Positions 9,749-19,420 of a stretch of 23,693 nucleotides of DNA are shown piece by piece. The translations under genes and the position numbers were made by a program. The notes beneath the pieces are model-generated. The model saw only the letters and a program-made list of their open reading frames with translations, made no database searches and had not been told where the DNA came from. How positions within the stretch are numbered: position 1 is the stretch's first letter; every line of letters starts with the position of its first letter. Origin of the DNA: an uncultured Verrucomicrobiota bacterium (lineage in GTDB: Bacteria; Verrucomicrobiota; Verrucomicrobiae; Opitutales; Opitutaceae); contig CAMLQS010000032.1 in NCBI GenBank assembly GCA_946482165.1, positions 1 to 23,693 on the forward strand. The letters run 5' to 3'.

Positions 9749-10526
9749 GCTCCAGCGCAAAGCCCGTGAAACGGTAGCGCCGCTCCAGCTCCTCGCGCGT
9801 CAGCTTCTCCGGCCCGATCATCGGATCGCCGACAAGAAACCGTTCCCCCTCCCGTCCGAGAAACGGGATGAAGTGACCGCGCCCCTCCTCGACTTTCACG
9901 CCCACGATCGCCGGCCACCGCACCGTCTCGGGAAATCCGGCCTCGCGGAGAAATTTTGCCTGCATCCCGCGCGCTCGCGCCTCTCGCGCCAGATACCAGG
10001 CCTCCGTGCCTCCCCGATAACTGTGCGCCGCCCGCGCCATGTCGCGCTCCCGAACTTCGACACCTCGCGCGCGCAAGACCGTCGCCAAACTCGCCGGCCC
10101 GCAGGTCGCCAAGGTGCTTTGAATGCAAACTTCCTTCGTCCAAACCTCGCGAAATTCGTTCTCCGGCAATGGCGCGAGCACAGGCTTCAGAAAGGGTCCC
10201 GTCGCCGCGCCCGTCGTGGCGAGCAAGGGCAACAAAAGCGCCCGCCGCGGCAGCCAGGCCGCCGCGCAGCCGCCAAGGACGCCCAATGGAAGCACCCAGA
10301 GTTCCGACCCGCGCCACGAGCGCATTTCATAAAACCAGGACCACTCCGGCACGACGCGCAGGTAGTGCGCCGCGAAAAGGAGCCCCGGCGACGCGAGGAC
10401 CAGCGCGCCCCCGCTCCACGCCGAAAGCCGCGCGCGCGCGGTCCTCCGCCCCGCCCGATGCACGAGCGCGAACAGCGCCACCGCCAGCACTCCGCAAATC
10501 AGACCAAGCCAATTATAGCCCGCCAT
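9717..10526 (-). CDS. Membrane-anchored C39-like cysteine peptidase
   Basis: The 269-residue protein has an N-terminal membrane region with three to four helices (about 5-23, 38-57, 77-92, 96-111). A papain-like domain of the peptidase C39 type follows: Cys142 in ATCGPASLATVL, His218 in GRGHFIPFLG, and Asp234 in LVGDPMIG. These are the expected catalytic triad positions in the expected order. It has no ABC transporter domains, so it is not a bacteriocin exporter in itself, and no double-glycine peptide gene is visible nearby. It may process a membrane or exported substrate. It converges on, and overlaps by 32 bp, the truncated haemoglobin gene. The start at 10526 is the first Met before the first helix. 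Confidence 0.75.
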   Translation of the reverse strand: MAGYNWLGLICGVLAVALFALVHRAGRRTARARLSAWSGGALVLASPGLLFAAHYLRVVPEWSWFYEMRSWRGSELWVLPLGVLGGCAAAWLPRRALLLPLLATTGAATGPFLKPVLAPLPENEFREVWTKEVCIQSTLATCGPASLATVLRARGVEVRERDMARAAHSYRGGTEAWYLAREARARGMQAKFLREAGFPETVRWPAIVGVKVEEGRGHFIPFLGREGERFLVGDPMIGPEKLTREELERRYRFTGFALELSRPGVGASR

Positions 10527-10587
10527 AAGCCAATGGCAGCCCGTCCGCCTTCGCCCGCCAAGGGATTTTCACGCGGCACCTCCGATA

Positions 10588-10641
10588 TGGACTGCGGCGG
10601 CACGACGCCGCCTTTGACGACGAACCTCGGCTCGTCGCCCG
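10588..10641. repeat. 54-bp double-hairpin intergenic repeat, copy C
   Basis: It begins TGGACTGCGGCGGCACGACG, identical to copy A for 27 nt. It then reads TTTGACGACGAACCTCGGCTCGTCG, so the second hairpin has diverged but keeps outer pairing. It lies between the divergently transcribed C39-like gene and the exported-protein gene. Confidence 0.72.
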
Positions 10642-10655
10642 TCACAAACACGCCG

Positions 10656-10671
10656 TATACTGTATGCATAC
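10656..10671. promoter_or_regulatory. Possible -10 element and adjacent 10-bp palindrome
   Basis: TATACT (10656-10661) resembles a bacterial -10 box and is followed at once by the perfect palindrome GTATGCATAC (10662-10671). This AT-rich island lies 73 nt before the start of the downstream gene in very GC-rich surroundings. No convincing -35 box is seen. Confidence 0.3.
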
Positions 10672-10743
10672 TTCGATACACGGTCTGGACGCCCCCAGCT
10701 TGTAATCCGTCCCGATTCCCCGCTGTGTCATTGCCTTCCGTTC

Positions 10744-11628
10744 ATGCGCTTCGCCGTCTCGCTCCGCGTTTGCATCTCCTTCTTTCTCGCTGTCGTCGGC
10801 GCCGCTGCCCTACGCGCCGACGCCCCTGTCTACACGGTAGACTTCAGCCCCCCGTGGACGGTAGGGCAACTATTCGAGGTGGAAGCGGCCAGCCACCAGA
10901 AGACCCGCACCGTCATCGCCTCCGGCCAGAAGGTCGTCAAAGAGCATAAACAAAGCTCGGTGCGAACGATGAAGGCCGACGCCGTGGCGCTGGCGGTCCA
11001 TCCCAACGGCGGTCTGCGCAAGGCGCTCTATATCGTTCGCTCGTTTCGGGTCGGTCTCAACGAGGCCGAAGAGACACCGTTTCTGCCCAAGGGCACGAAG
11101 ATCATCGTCGAGCAAACAGACAACGGCGAATCGATCACCGTGGACGGCAAGCCGGCCGCGCCCGAGCAGGAAGCCGTGATCAAGATCCTTACCGCGAACC
11201 ACTCCTCGAAATACTCCAGCCAAACCATCTTTGGCCCGACCAAACCTGTCGCCATTGGAGAGAGCTGGCCCATCAACACCGATGCTTTTCGCGAAAGCCT
11301 CGCCCCCAATCGACCCCGCCTCGCGGACGGCTCCATGAAACTGGTCTCCTACGAGGGCGACGAAGCCGTCAAGATCGCTGTCGTAACGGGGAAAATCACG
11401 GTAAGCATGGAAGACGCCTCCCTCCCGGCCGGCTTGACCCCGAAATCGTCCGAGATCGTGCTCGAACTCGACGGACGCATCCCCGCGAAACGCGCCGACG
11501 CCGAACACCGCGAGTCGACGAAAACCACCCTCCGCATCCATCGCGAAGGCAAGGGCGCCGATGGCCAGGGGGTCGTTTTCCAGATCGACGGCGAAGGAGA
11601 AGATCGGACCGTCCTTCGCTACCGCTGA
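10744..11628 (+). CDS. Exported protein of unknown function
   Basis: The 294-residue protein has a clear signal peptide (RFAVSLRVCISFFLAVVGAAALRA, probable cleavage before or after DA). The mature part is beta-rich and hydrophilic: repeated short strands, no Cys after cleavage, and no catalytic motif. Features include FSPPWTVGQLFEVEAASHQKT near the N-terminus and IFGPTKPVAIGESWPINTDAF in the middle. The latter resembles the 'p..v.vGdtW' segment of lipoprotein-like families that bind or cradle hydrophobic ligands, but this is only an impression. I do not recognise the family. The gene is monocistronic by appearance, facing the minus-strand methyltransferase. Start ATG 10744 is the first Met before the signal peptide. 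Confidence 0.65.
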   Translation: MRFAVSLRVCISFFLAVVGAAALRADAPVYTVDFSPPWTVGQLFEVEAASHQKTRTVIASGQKVVKEHKQSSVRTMKADAVALAVHPNGGLRKALYIVRSFRVGLNEAEETPFLPKGTKIIVEQTDNGESITVDGKPAAPEQEAVIKILTANHSSKYSSQTIFGPTKPVAIGESWPINTDAFRESLAPNRPRLADGSMKLVSYEGDEAVKIAVVTGKITVSMEDASLPAGLTPKSSEIVLELDGRIPAKRADAEHRESTKTTLRIHREGKGADGQGVVFQIDGEGEDRTVLRYR

Positions 11629-11667
11629 TCCCCGTCAGTAGCGCGACCGAGCCCCGCGCGACCGGCC

Positions 11668-12597
11668 TCACTCCGCCGGCGGCTTGCAGGCGGTGAAAAT
11701 CATGTAGCGCAGCGCGCGGACCCGATAGGCCAGCCACAAGCGCGGTAGGGTCTTGGCGAATACGCGGCTGTCGTTGCGCCCGTCGAGAAGGAATCGCGCG
11801 TAACGCGGGTCGACGACGAGGCCGAGCAGCAGGCGGCGCGCGCAGATGGACCAAGTCTTGGCCACGCGTTCGGAGACGTCGTCGCGTCCCGTCACATTCA
11901 GACCGGCCGCGCTGATCCAGTTCACGTAATCTTCCTCGCGATCGATACTCGCCAGGCGGCCTTCGCGCCGGATGGGATCGAGGAGACGGCGCTGATGCCA
12001 TGGCTTGGGCTGGCGGCCGGCCGTCCAGGCGCACACGACCAGGCGTCCCTCCGGGCGCAACACGCGGGCGACCTCGCGAAACACCGCGGCCTTGTCCGCC
12101 ATGTGCTCGGTGCTCTCGATGGCGATGACCGCGTCCTGGCTGGCGTCGGGCAAATCGTTCTGCAGCCAGTCGCCCAGCACGACGCGCGGGTTCGCCTCCT
12201 CGTCGACGAGCGCCTGCTCCTCCTGCTTTTGCTCCTGCGCGGTTTGCTGGCCCTGCGCATACCAATACTGCGCCTCGGACACGGTATAGCCGACGACCTT
12301 GGCGAGCTTCTCGTTGGCAAGGATGCGCGCGGTGGCGCCGTAGCCGCAGCCTATATCGGCCACGTTAGTTTTGGGCGCGATGCGGGCGCGGGCCGCGACC
12401 ACATCGACCAGTGCGCGCACGGCCTCGTCGCGCGACTCGCGGCCGGTCGCCCAGAATCCGTGGTGGACGTGTTCTCCCCAAAGATCGCGATAAAAACGAT
12501 CAAGCTGGTCGTAGTGGCGGGCGACGTCTTCGCGAGTGACGCCGGGCGCCGGCGAGGATGCGGCGCGCGCGGGAGCGGCTGCGGTGGCGGCATTCAT
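11668..12597 (-). CDS. Class I SAM-dependent methyltransferase, tocopherol-methyltransferase-like
   Basis: The 309-residue protein contains VARHYDQLDRFYRDLWGEHVHHGFW (26-49), typical of methyltransferases related to gamma-tocopherol and cyclopropane/mycolic-type enzymes. It also has SAM-binding motif I VADIGCGYGATA (79-90), a post-I region VVGYTVSEAQ, motif II DAVIAIESTEHM and motif III RVLRPEGRLVV. An unusual Gln/Glu-rich insert (about 114-135) replaces part of the region following motif I. The acceptor is unknown. I start at ATG 12597 because the upstream in-frame Met at 12723 would add Arg/Pro-rich sequence without similarity. The 300 nt upstream to glnK hold the glnK terminator and nothing else recognisable. 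Confidence 0.82.
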   Translation of the reverse strand: MNAATAAAPARAASSPAPGVTREDVARHYDQLDRFYRDLWGEHVHHGFWATGRESRDEAVRALVDVVAARARIAPKTNVADIGCGYGATARILANEKLAKVVGYTVSEAQYWYAQGQQTAQEQKQEEQALVDEEANPRVVLGDWLQNDLPDASQDAVIAIESTEHMADKAAVFREVARVLRPEGRLVVCAWTAGRQPKPWHQRRLLDPIRREGRLASIDREEDYVNWISAAGLNVTGRDDVSERVAKTWSICARRLLLGLVVDPRYARFLLDGRNDSRVFAKTLPRLWLAYRVRALRYMIFTACKPPAE

Positions 12598-12810
12598 GTG
12601 GCGATACGGGTTCGGGAAAAATGCGCGAAGGCGGCGTGGCTTGATGGAGCCGGAAGATGCCACCCGAGGCTCAAAAATGCTCGCGGGCGATGCGTGGGGC
12701 TGCGGGTGGGGGCGTCGCCCCATGGGGTAGGCATGCGCGGCTGGGACTGTTCTCCGCCGTCCCCGTTCCGGATGCGGGCGCCCGGAAGCCGGGTTTGGCA
12801 GAAATTTCGC

Positions 12811-12843
12811 AAAAAAAAAGCCGGCCCCGCGAATGGGGCCGGC
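12811..12843 (-). terminator. Rho-independent terminator after glnK
   Basis: Read on the minus strand, GCCGGCCCC pairs with GGGGCCGGC (perfect 9-bp stem, 12820-12828 with 12835-12843) around a 6-nt loop and runs straight into nine T residues (12811-12819). It is 54 nt past the glnK stop. Confidence 0.93.
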
Positions 12844-12897
12844 CTGAAATGGCTGACTGGGAGCCGGGCTTGGGCTAGCGGCTGCGCGACGCCCGTC

Positions 12898-13326
<429 letters not shown>

Positions 13327-14802
13327 TTATTTGTGGGCGGGGGTGAAGTCGGGATAGGCCTCGTTGCCATGCTCGCCGATGTCGAGACCTTCGACCTCCT
13401 CCTCGGCGCTCACGCGGATTCCGTTGAAGGCGGCCTTGACCACATACCAGGTGACCAGCGAAGCGGGGAACACGATCACGCCGACCAGGAGGATGCCCTT
13501 GATCTGGGTGATGGTCTGCGCGATCACGCTCTGGCCGGTGGGCAGCGCGGCAATGGCGGTCGCAATGTCGTTATTGTAGAAAAGACCGAGCGCGAGAGTG
13601 CCGAAAACACCGTTCACCAAGTGCACCGAAAGCGCGCCGACGGGGTCGTCTATCTTCATTTTGTCGAAGAAAAGCACGGAAAGCACCACGAGCACGCCGC
13701 CGATGGCGCCGATGATGCACGACGACCCGACGGTCACGAAGGCGCAGGGCGCGGTGACGGCGACGAGGCCGGCGAGACATCCGTTCAAGGTCATCGAGAA
13801 ATCGGGCTTCTTGAGAAGCACCCAGGCGGTGATGGTCGAGGTGATGGCGCCGAAGACGGCGCCCATGTTCGTCGCAACGAGGATGTGGGAGATCGCGGCG
13901 CCATCCATCGCGGCCATGGTGGAGCCGGGGTTGAAGCCGAACCAGCCGAGCCAAAGGATAAGCACGCCGAGGGCGGCGGAGGTCATGCTGTGGCCGGGGA
14001 TCGGATGGACGCGGCCGTCCTTGAATTTGCCGAGGCGCGGTCCCAGCACGATGATGCCGGCGAGCGCGGCCCAGCCGCCCACGGAGTGGACGACGGTGGA
14101 ACCGGCGAAGTCGCGGAAGTTAATCGCCGCAAGATAGCCGCCGCCCCAGATCAGGTGGCCGCCGATCGGGTAGATGAAGGCGACGAGCACGAGCGAGAAG
14201 GCGATAAAGGCCAGGAACTTGATGCGCTCCGCGACCGCGCCGGAGACGATCGTCGCGGCGGTGCCGGCGAAGGCCAACTGGAAGAAGAACTTCGCCCAGA
14301 GCGGAACCGGGGTCCAGTTCAGGGCGCCGTAGACCCCCTCATACTTCGCGGTGGAGAAGGGATTCATCGCCGCGTAGGCTTCGCCGAGCGCGGGCGAATT
14401 GTCCGCGCCGCCCACCAAGAAGAGACCTTCCGTGCCGAAGAAGCCGTTGCCGTCGCCGAACATCAGGCCGAAGCCGATCACGTAGAACGAAATGGTCGAA
14501 AGCGCGAAGACGATGAAGTTCTTGGATAGAATGTTCACGCAGTTCTTCGCGCGGCAGAGGCCCGATTCGACGAGCCCAAAGCCCGCGTTCATGAAGAAAA
14601 CGAGCATCGCGGCCAGAAGCACCCACACGGTGTCGAGGCCGATGCGCAGCGCGCTAAACGTGGAAATATCGGGAAGCGCCGGAGCGGTCGCCGCCGCGGC
14701 GGGCGCGGCCTCTTGCCCATACGAGGTCGCGGCAAGCGCGCCCAGTGCGAGGACACCTGTCAGTTTCAGCAGCCCGGCGAGGGGCTTGGACCATGACTTC
14801 AT
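13327..14802 (-). CDS. amtB: Ammonium transporter AmtB with signal peptide
   Basis: The 491-residue protein is a complete Amt/MEP/Rh channel for ammonium uptake. It has a cleavable signal peptide ([20 protein letters not shown]) and an Ala/Pro linker before the eleven-helix core. Markers include [19 protein letters not shown] in helix 1, the twin pore histidines His239 ([10 protein letters not shown]) and His394 ([11 protein letters not shown]), and the FGFNPGST segment. The short C-terminal tail ([20 protein letters not shown]) carries the conserved GxDxxxHGExAY-type sequence that communicates with PII. Start ATG 14802 was preferred to the upstream in-frame Met at 14919 because it sits directly before the signal peptide, and a sigma-54-like promoter lies between the two. 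glnK follows. Confidence 0.95.
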   Translation of the reverse strand: MKSWSKPLAGLLKLTGVLALGALAATSYGQEAAPAAAATAPALPDISTFSALRIGLDTVWVLLAAMLVFFMNAGFGLVESGLCRAKNCVNILSKNFIVFALSTISFYVIGFGLMFGDGNGFFGTEGLFLVGGADNSPALGEAYAAMNPFSTAKYEGVYGALNWTPVPLWAKFFFQLAFAGTAATIVSGAVAERIKFLAFIAFSLVLVAFIYPIGGHLIWGGGYLAAINFRDFAGSTVVHSVGGWAALAGIIVLGPRLGKFKDGRVHPIPGHSMTSAALGVLILWLGWFGFNPGSTMAAMDGAAISHILVATNMGAVFGAITSTITAWVLLKKPDFSMTLNGCLAGLVAVTAPCAFVTVGSSCIIGAIGGVLVVLSVLFFDKMKIDDPVGALSVHLVNGVFGTLALGLFYNNDIATAIAALPTGQSVIAQTITQIKGILLVGVIVFPASLVTWYVVKAAFNGIRVSAEEEVEGLDIGEHGNEAYPDFTPAHK

Positions 14803-14875
14803 AGCGTAGTTTGTTCGTAGGTTATTGATCTTGAGCGGGCTTAACGTCGGTCGATAAGGCCTCCGGTCCCGGAAT

Positions 14876-14892
14876 AGCACGCGTTGTGCCAA
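14876..14892 (-). promoter_or_regulatory. Sigma-54 (-24/-12) promoter candidate for amtB-glnK
   Basis: The minus strand reads TTGGCACAACGCGTGCT. Against the consensus TGGCACG-N4-TTGC it keeps the invariant GG and GC dinucleotides at the correct spacing, with mismatches at two positions (A for G after TGGCAC; G for T in the -12 box). The predicted start would leave a leader of about 60 nt before ATG 14802. I found no clear NtrC site upstream. Confidence 0.6.
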
Positions 14893-15017
14893 GGGCGCCC
14901 GCCCATCGAACGCATTCATGGCGTCAAAAAGATTTCATCATTCCCCTCCGCTTCATGAATCCGCCGGCGCGGCGCCTCCCGCGCGTCCTGCGTATTCCAT
15001 CTTCGGATACGGACGCG

Positions 15018-15051
15018 AAAAACCCGCCGGCTCGGGGAGCTCGGCGGGTTT
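15018..15051 (-). terminator. Rho-independent terminator after aspS
   Basis: On the minus strand AAACCCGCCG pairs with CGGCGGGTTT (15042-15051 with 15020-15029). The loop can itself pair GCTC with GAGC, and a short T run follows. It lies about 50 nt past the aspS stop and separates aspS from the amtB promoter region. Confidence 0.85.
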
Positions 15052-15099
15052 GTATTTGGCAATCGGTTACGGCTCTGTCGCTCTCGGCCGGGGCCGGGT

Positions 15100-16911
<1,812 letters not shown>

Positions 16912-17051
16912 GGCGGAAAAAACGGGAAGGGTATTCGGAGACGTAGCCGGCCAGCAAAGCCCCCCGCGCGCCCGCCGGGCAACGAGATTTTGCCGACTTA
17001 CCTCGCCGGCAACAACACCGGCGACGGCACGACCACCTTCACTCGGTTCCA

Positions 17052-17143
17052 GGTAGGGCGGGGACTCTGGGCCCGCCGCGCGTTGCCGCGGGCGGCGCCA
17101 CTCGGCCGCAGCGCACCCGGCCCCCCCCCCCCCGCGCCCTACC
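17052..17143. repeat. 92-bp palindromic element with 9-bp terminal inverted repeats and a C13 tract
   Basis: GGTAGGGCG (17052-17060) and CGCCCTACC (17135-17143) are perfect inverted termini. Inside is a further pair, GGCGGG/CCCGCC (near 17058-17077), and a run of 13 C at 17121-17133. It lies between the aspS promoter side and the stop of the small membrane-protein gene. Size and termini suit a REP- or MITE-like element with no coding capacity. A separate hairpin, CGCCGG/CCGGCG around CAACAACA, lies just upstream near 17004-17023. Confidence 0.55.
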
Positions 17144-17159
17144 CGATGGAATCCCGATT

Positions 17160-17480
17160 TTATTGGTCGCCGGATTCATTCTTCTTTGCCGATTCCTCCT
17201 TCCAGCAAGCGGTCCACAGGATCTTGTCCCGAAACTTGGTTTCGTCGGGCTCTTGAACCACTCCCCGTGCAACCAGCCAGCGTAGCAGCGGCATGACTTG
17301 GGAAAACATCCAGTAGGCTCCATACCCTCCGCCTAGTCCCGCCGGCACCGCCGCCAGCACCGATCCCACTCGCCCGATTCTTTGATCTAGATTCGAAACG
17401 ACCACGACGCCGGACCCGCACATCGCGATCATCGAAAGCAGATGGAACAGGGCCTGTTTCCGAGCCGGCGGCCCAAACAG
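17160..17480 (-). CDS. Small membrane protein, unknown function, uncertain start
   Basis: The frame ends at 17160 and encodes two hydrophobic helices. They are ALFHLLSMIAMCGSGVVVV and VGSVLAAVPAGLGGGYGAYWMF, the latter continuing to VMPLLRWLVA. A charged tail follows (DETKFRDKILWTACWKEESAKKNESGDQ). I do not recognise a family. The first in-frame ATG (17432) would start inside the first helix, giving 90 residues. The frame stays open with sensible sequence back to a stop at 17532-17534. CTG at 17480 has a GGAG six nt upstream and would give 106 residues with a complete first helix, so I place the start there tentatively. It lies directly downstream of the methyltransferase gene and may be cotranscribed. 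Confidence 0.5.
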   Translation of the reverse strand: MFGPPARKQALFHLLSMIAMCGSGVVVVSNLDQRIGRVGSVLAAVPAGLGGGYGAYWMFSQVMPLLRWLVARGVVQEPDETKFRDKILWTACWKEESAKKNESGDQ

Positions 17481-17537
17481 CCATAACTCCGCTGCGATAG
17501 CGTAGGGAAGAGGAAGCGGTTTCGTTGGCTTCTATTG

Positions 17538-18245
17538 CTACTCCGCGCTCCACAACACATGCCAGCGCCTGCGCGCGATCTCGCCGCCACGCGCAAACCC
17601 CGCCGCTCGCGCCGCCGCATCGTGCTCCTCCCGCGTGCCCGGTTGGTCGGCTCCGCGGATGTGCCCGATGATCGCCTCCACACCCTCGCGCGGGATCGCC
17701 GTCCACTCCGCCTCGATCCACCCGCAATACGCGTCCAGCCAAGCCTCGCGCGTCTGCCCTTCGTCGCGCATCGAATCCAGCACGAGCAACAGCCCGCCCG
17801 GCGCCAGCTTCTCCCGCGCCAGCCGCACCGCCTCCGCCCGCTCCTCCGCGCTCAAATGATGCAGCGTGAAGCCTGAGAAAATCAGATCGAAGCGCTCGCC
17901 GTTCTTCTTCCGCAGCGCGTTCCGCAAATCGCCTTCTTCAAACTTCGCCGCTCCGCCGAACCCCGCGAAATTCCTCCGCGCATGCTCGAGCGCCACCGGC
18001 GAAAGATCGTGCCCCTCGTAACGCTCCACGCGCAGCGCGCCCAGCACCGGCGCCAGATGCCGTCCGCCGCCACATCCGAGATCGAGCACCGAAAGCGCCC
18101 GCTCGCCGAAACGCGCCGTCAGCGTGCGCGACACCTCCGCGTAGAGCTCGCGGTGAAACATGTAGTCGAGATCGAGCACGCGGTCGTAGATCGACCACAG
18201 ATCGAAAAATCCCTTGATGTCGCCCGACCCGTCCAAGGCGCTCAT
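17538..18245 (-). CDS. Class I SAM-dependent methyltransferase
   Basis: The 235-residue protein has SAM motif I LSVLDLGCGGGRHLAPVL (51-68), an acidic end of strand 2 (YEGHDLSPVALEHAR), FEEGDLRNAL, motif II FDLIFSGFTLHHLSAEERAEAV and motif III KLAPGGLLLVLDSM. The N-terminal GFFDLWSIYDRVLDLDYMFHREL helix resembles that of small-molecule and lipid methyltransferases. The acceptor cannot be inferred. The frame is open far upstream, but I start at ATG 18245 because the added sequence is a low-complexity shadow of the divergent MYG1-like gene. The divergent intergenic gap is then 172 nt. Confidence 0.85.
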   Translation of the reverse strand: MSALDGSGDIKGFFDLWSIYDRVLDLDYMFHRELYAEVSRTLTARFGERALSVLDLGCGGGRHLAPVLGALRVERYEGHDLSPVALEHARRNFAGFGGAAKFEEGDLRNALRKKNGERFDLIFSGFTLHHLSAEERAEAVRLAREKLAPGGLLLVLDSMRDEGQTREAWLDAYCGWIEAEWTAIPREGVEAIIGHIRGADQPGTREEHDAAARAAGFARGGEIARRRWHVLWSAE

Positions 18246-18417
18246 CCGCGGAAAAGCCGAGTCACGTTTCGCATCGCCCGTCTTCTGCCCCACTCCCCCG
18301 AAAGTTGAAACCCTTGAAATCACCTCGCCATCCCGGCCCATCGCTCCGCGCGCGGTCGTAGTTTCCCGACGCAAACCTTGCGCTGTCCGCCCGCCGCACC
18401 CATCCCCGCAGCGGCGC

Positions 18418-19287
18418 ATGAAACCCTTTACCACGATCCTCACCCATCCCGGCTCCGCCCATAAGGACGAATTCATCGCCTGCTGCCTCCTCATCTCCAC
18501 CGCTCCCGCGCCGATCCTCCGCCGCGAGCCGACCGAGGCCGACCTCGCCGATCCCGCCACCCTCGTCCTCGACGCCGGCCATCGCCACGAGCCCGCGCTC
18601 AACAACTTCGACCACCACCAACTCCCGCGCGACCACACGCCCACCTGTTCGATCTCGCTCATCCTGAAGGAACTCGACCTCTACGCCGACGCGCGCGAAT
18701 TCCTCGACTGGCTCGAACCCGCCGAATGGTTCGACTGCCGCGGCCCCAACGACACCGCCCGCCGCCTCGGCATCGACCGCGAGATCGTCAACAAGCTCAA
18801 CTCGCCCCTCGACGGCGCCCTCCTCCGCCGCTTCGCCTTGGCCTCGCGCCTCCAGCCCGGCGACGCGCTCTGGGAGGTCATGCGCTTTGTCGGCGACGAC
18901 GTGCTCTCCTATCTCCGCGACCTCCGCTCCCGACTCGATTTTGTCGGCCGCCATGGCGAGTGCTGGTCCCTCCGCGAGGGTGCCGTTGATCGGCAAATCT
19001 TTTTCGTTCCTCGCACCGATCCGCTGCCGGACGACCCTTCCGCCGGCATCGACCGCTACATCTCCAGCAAAGGCCTCGCCGACCGCGTCATCGCCACCAT
19101 CTCGCCCGACCGCCGGAGCACCGGCTACGGACTCTCCCGCTTCCGCGATCACCCCCTCCTCGATTTCACCCGGATCAAATCCGAGCCCGACGTCCACTTC
19201 ACCCACGCCGGCGGTTTCGTCGCCAAAACCACCGCCACCGATCCCGCCCGCCTCCGCGCGCTCGTCGTCCTCGCCATGAATTCGTAA
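18418..19287 (+). CDS. MYG1 family (UPF0160) DHH-like metal-dependent hydrolase
   Basis: The 289-residue protein matches MYG1/UPF0160, a DHH-superfamily group. Eukaryotic MYG1 is reported to be an RNA exonuclease; the bacterial role is poorly defined. The N-terminal motif THPGSAHKDEFIACCLL (His10, His15, Asp17) corresponds to the family's 'HSGxFHADE' metal-binding segment. LVLDAGHRHEPALNNFDHHQ holds Asp52 and the DHH triad Asp65-His66-His67. The C-terminal part includes GFVAKT near the end, like the substrate-binding tail region of the family. No signal peptide is visible. ATG 18418 precedes the first strand; the in-frame Met at 18214 would overlap the divergent methyltransferase. Confidence 0.8.
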   Translation: MKPFTTILTHPGSAHKDEFIACCLLISTAPAPILRREPTEADLADPATLVLDAGHRHEPALNNFDHHQLPRDHTPTCSISLILKELDLYADAREFLDWLEPAEWFDCRGPNDTARRLGIDREIVNKLNSPLDGALLRRFALASRLQPGDALWEVMRFVGDDVLSYLRDLRSRLDFVGRHGECWSLREGAVDRQIFFVPRTDPLPDDPSAGIDRYISSKGLADRVIATISPDRRSTGYGLSRFRDHPLLDFTRIKSEPDVHFTHAGGFVAKTTATDPARLRALVVLAMNS

Positions 19288-19333
19288 GCGGCCCCGCCCG
19301 CGCGTGTAACAAGCCGCGAAAAGCGCTTATGTA

Positions 19334-19355
19334 GGATTTGAACTCCCCCAAATCC
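19334..19355. other. 7-bp hairpin between MYG1-like and sigma factor genes
   Basis: GGATTTG (19334-19340) and CAAATCC (19349-19355) form a perfect inverted repeat around AACTCCCC, 66 nt before the sigma factor start. It could be an operator or a weak terminator, and there is no T tract. Confidence 0.3.
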
Positions 19356-19420
19356 GTGCCCCGCGTTCCCCGTCTCCCGGCTTCAGACCGTCCGCGCCGC
19401 AACTCCGCGCGCTTCCCGAC

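Noticed and set aside
17121..17133. C13 tract as a phase-variation switch
   Set aside because: It lies outside any coding frame, downstream of the small membrane gene's stop and outside an evident promoter spacer, so slippage would not switch a visible gene.
17176..17742. Minus-strand frame (188 codons) starting inside the methyltransferase
   Set aside because: It overlaps two better-supported frames and has no hydrophobic or domain-like pattern, although its internal ATG 17484 has a nearby GGAG.
19334..19355. tRNA T-arm-like sequence (GAGTTCAAATCC on the minus strand)
   Set aside because: The stem does not pair as a T-arm, and no acceptor, D or anticodon arm can be built around it; it is a simple hairpin.
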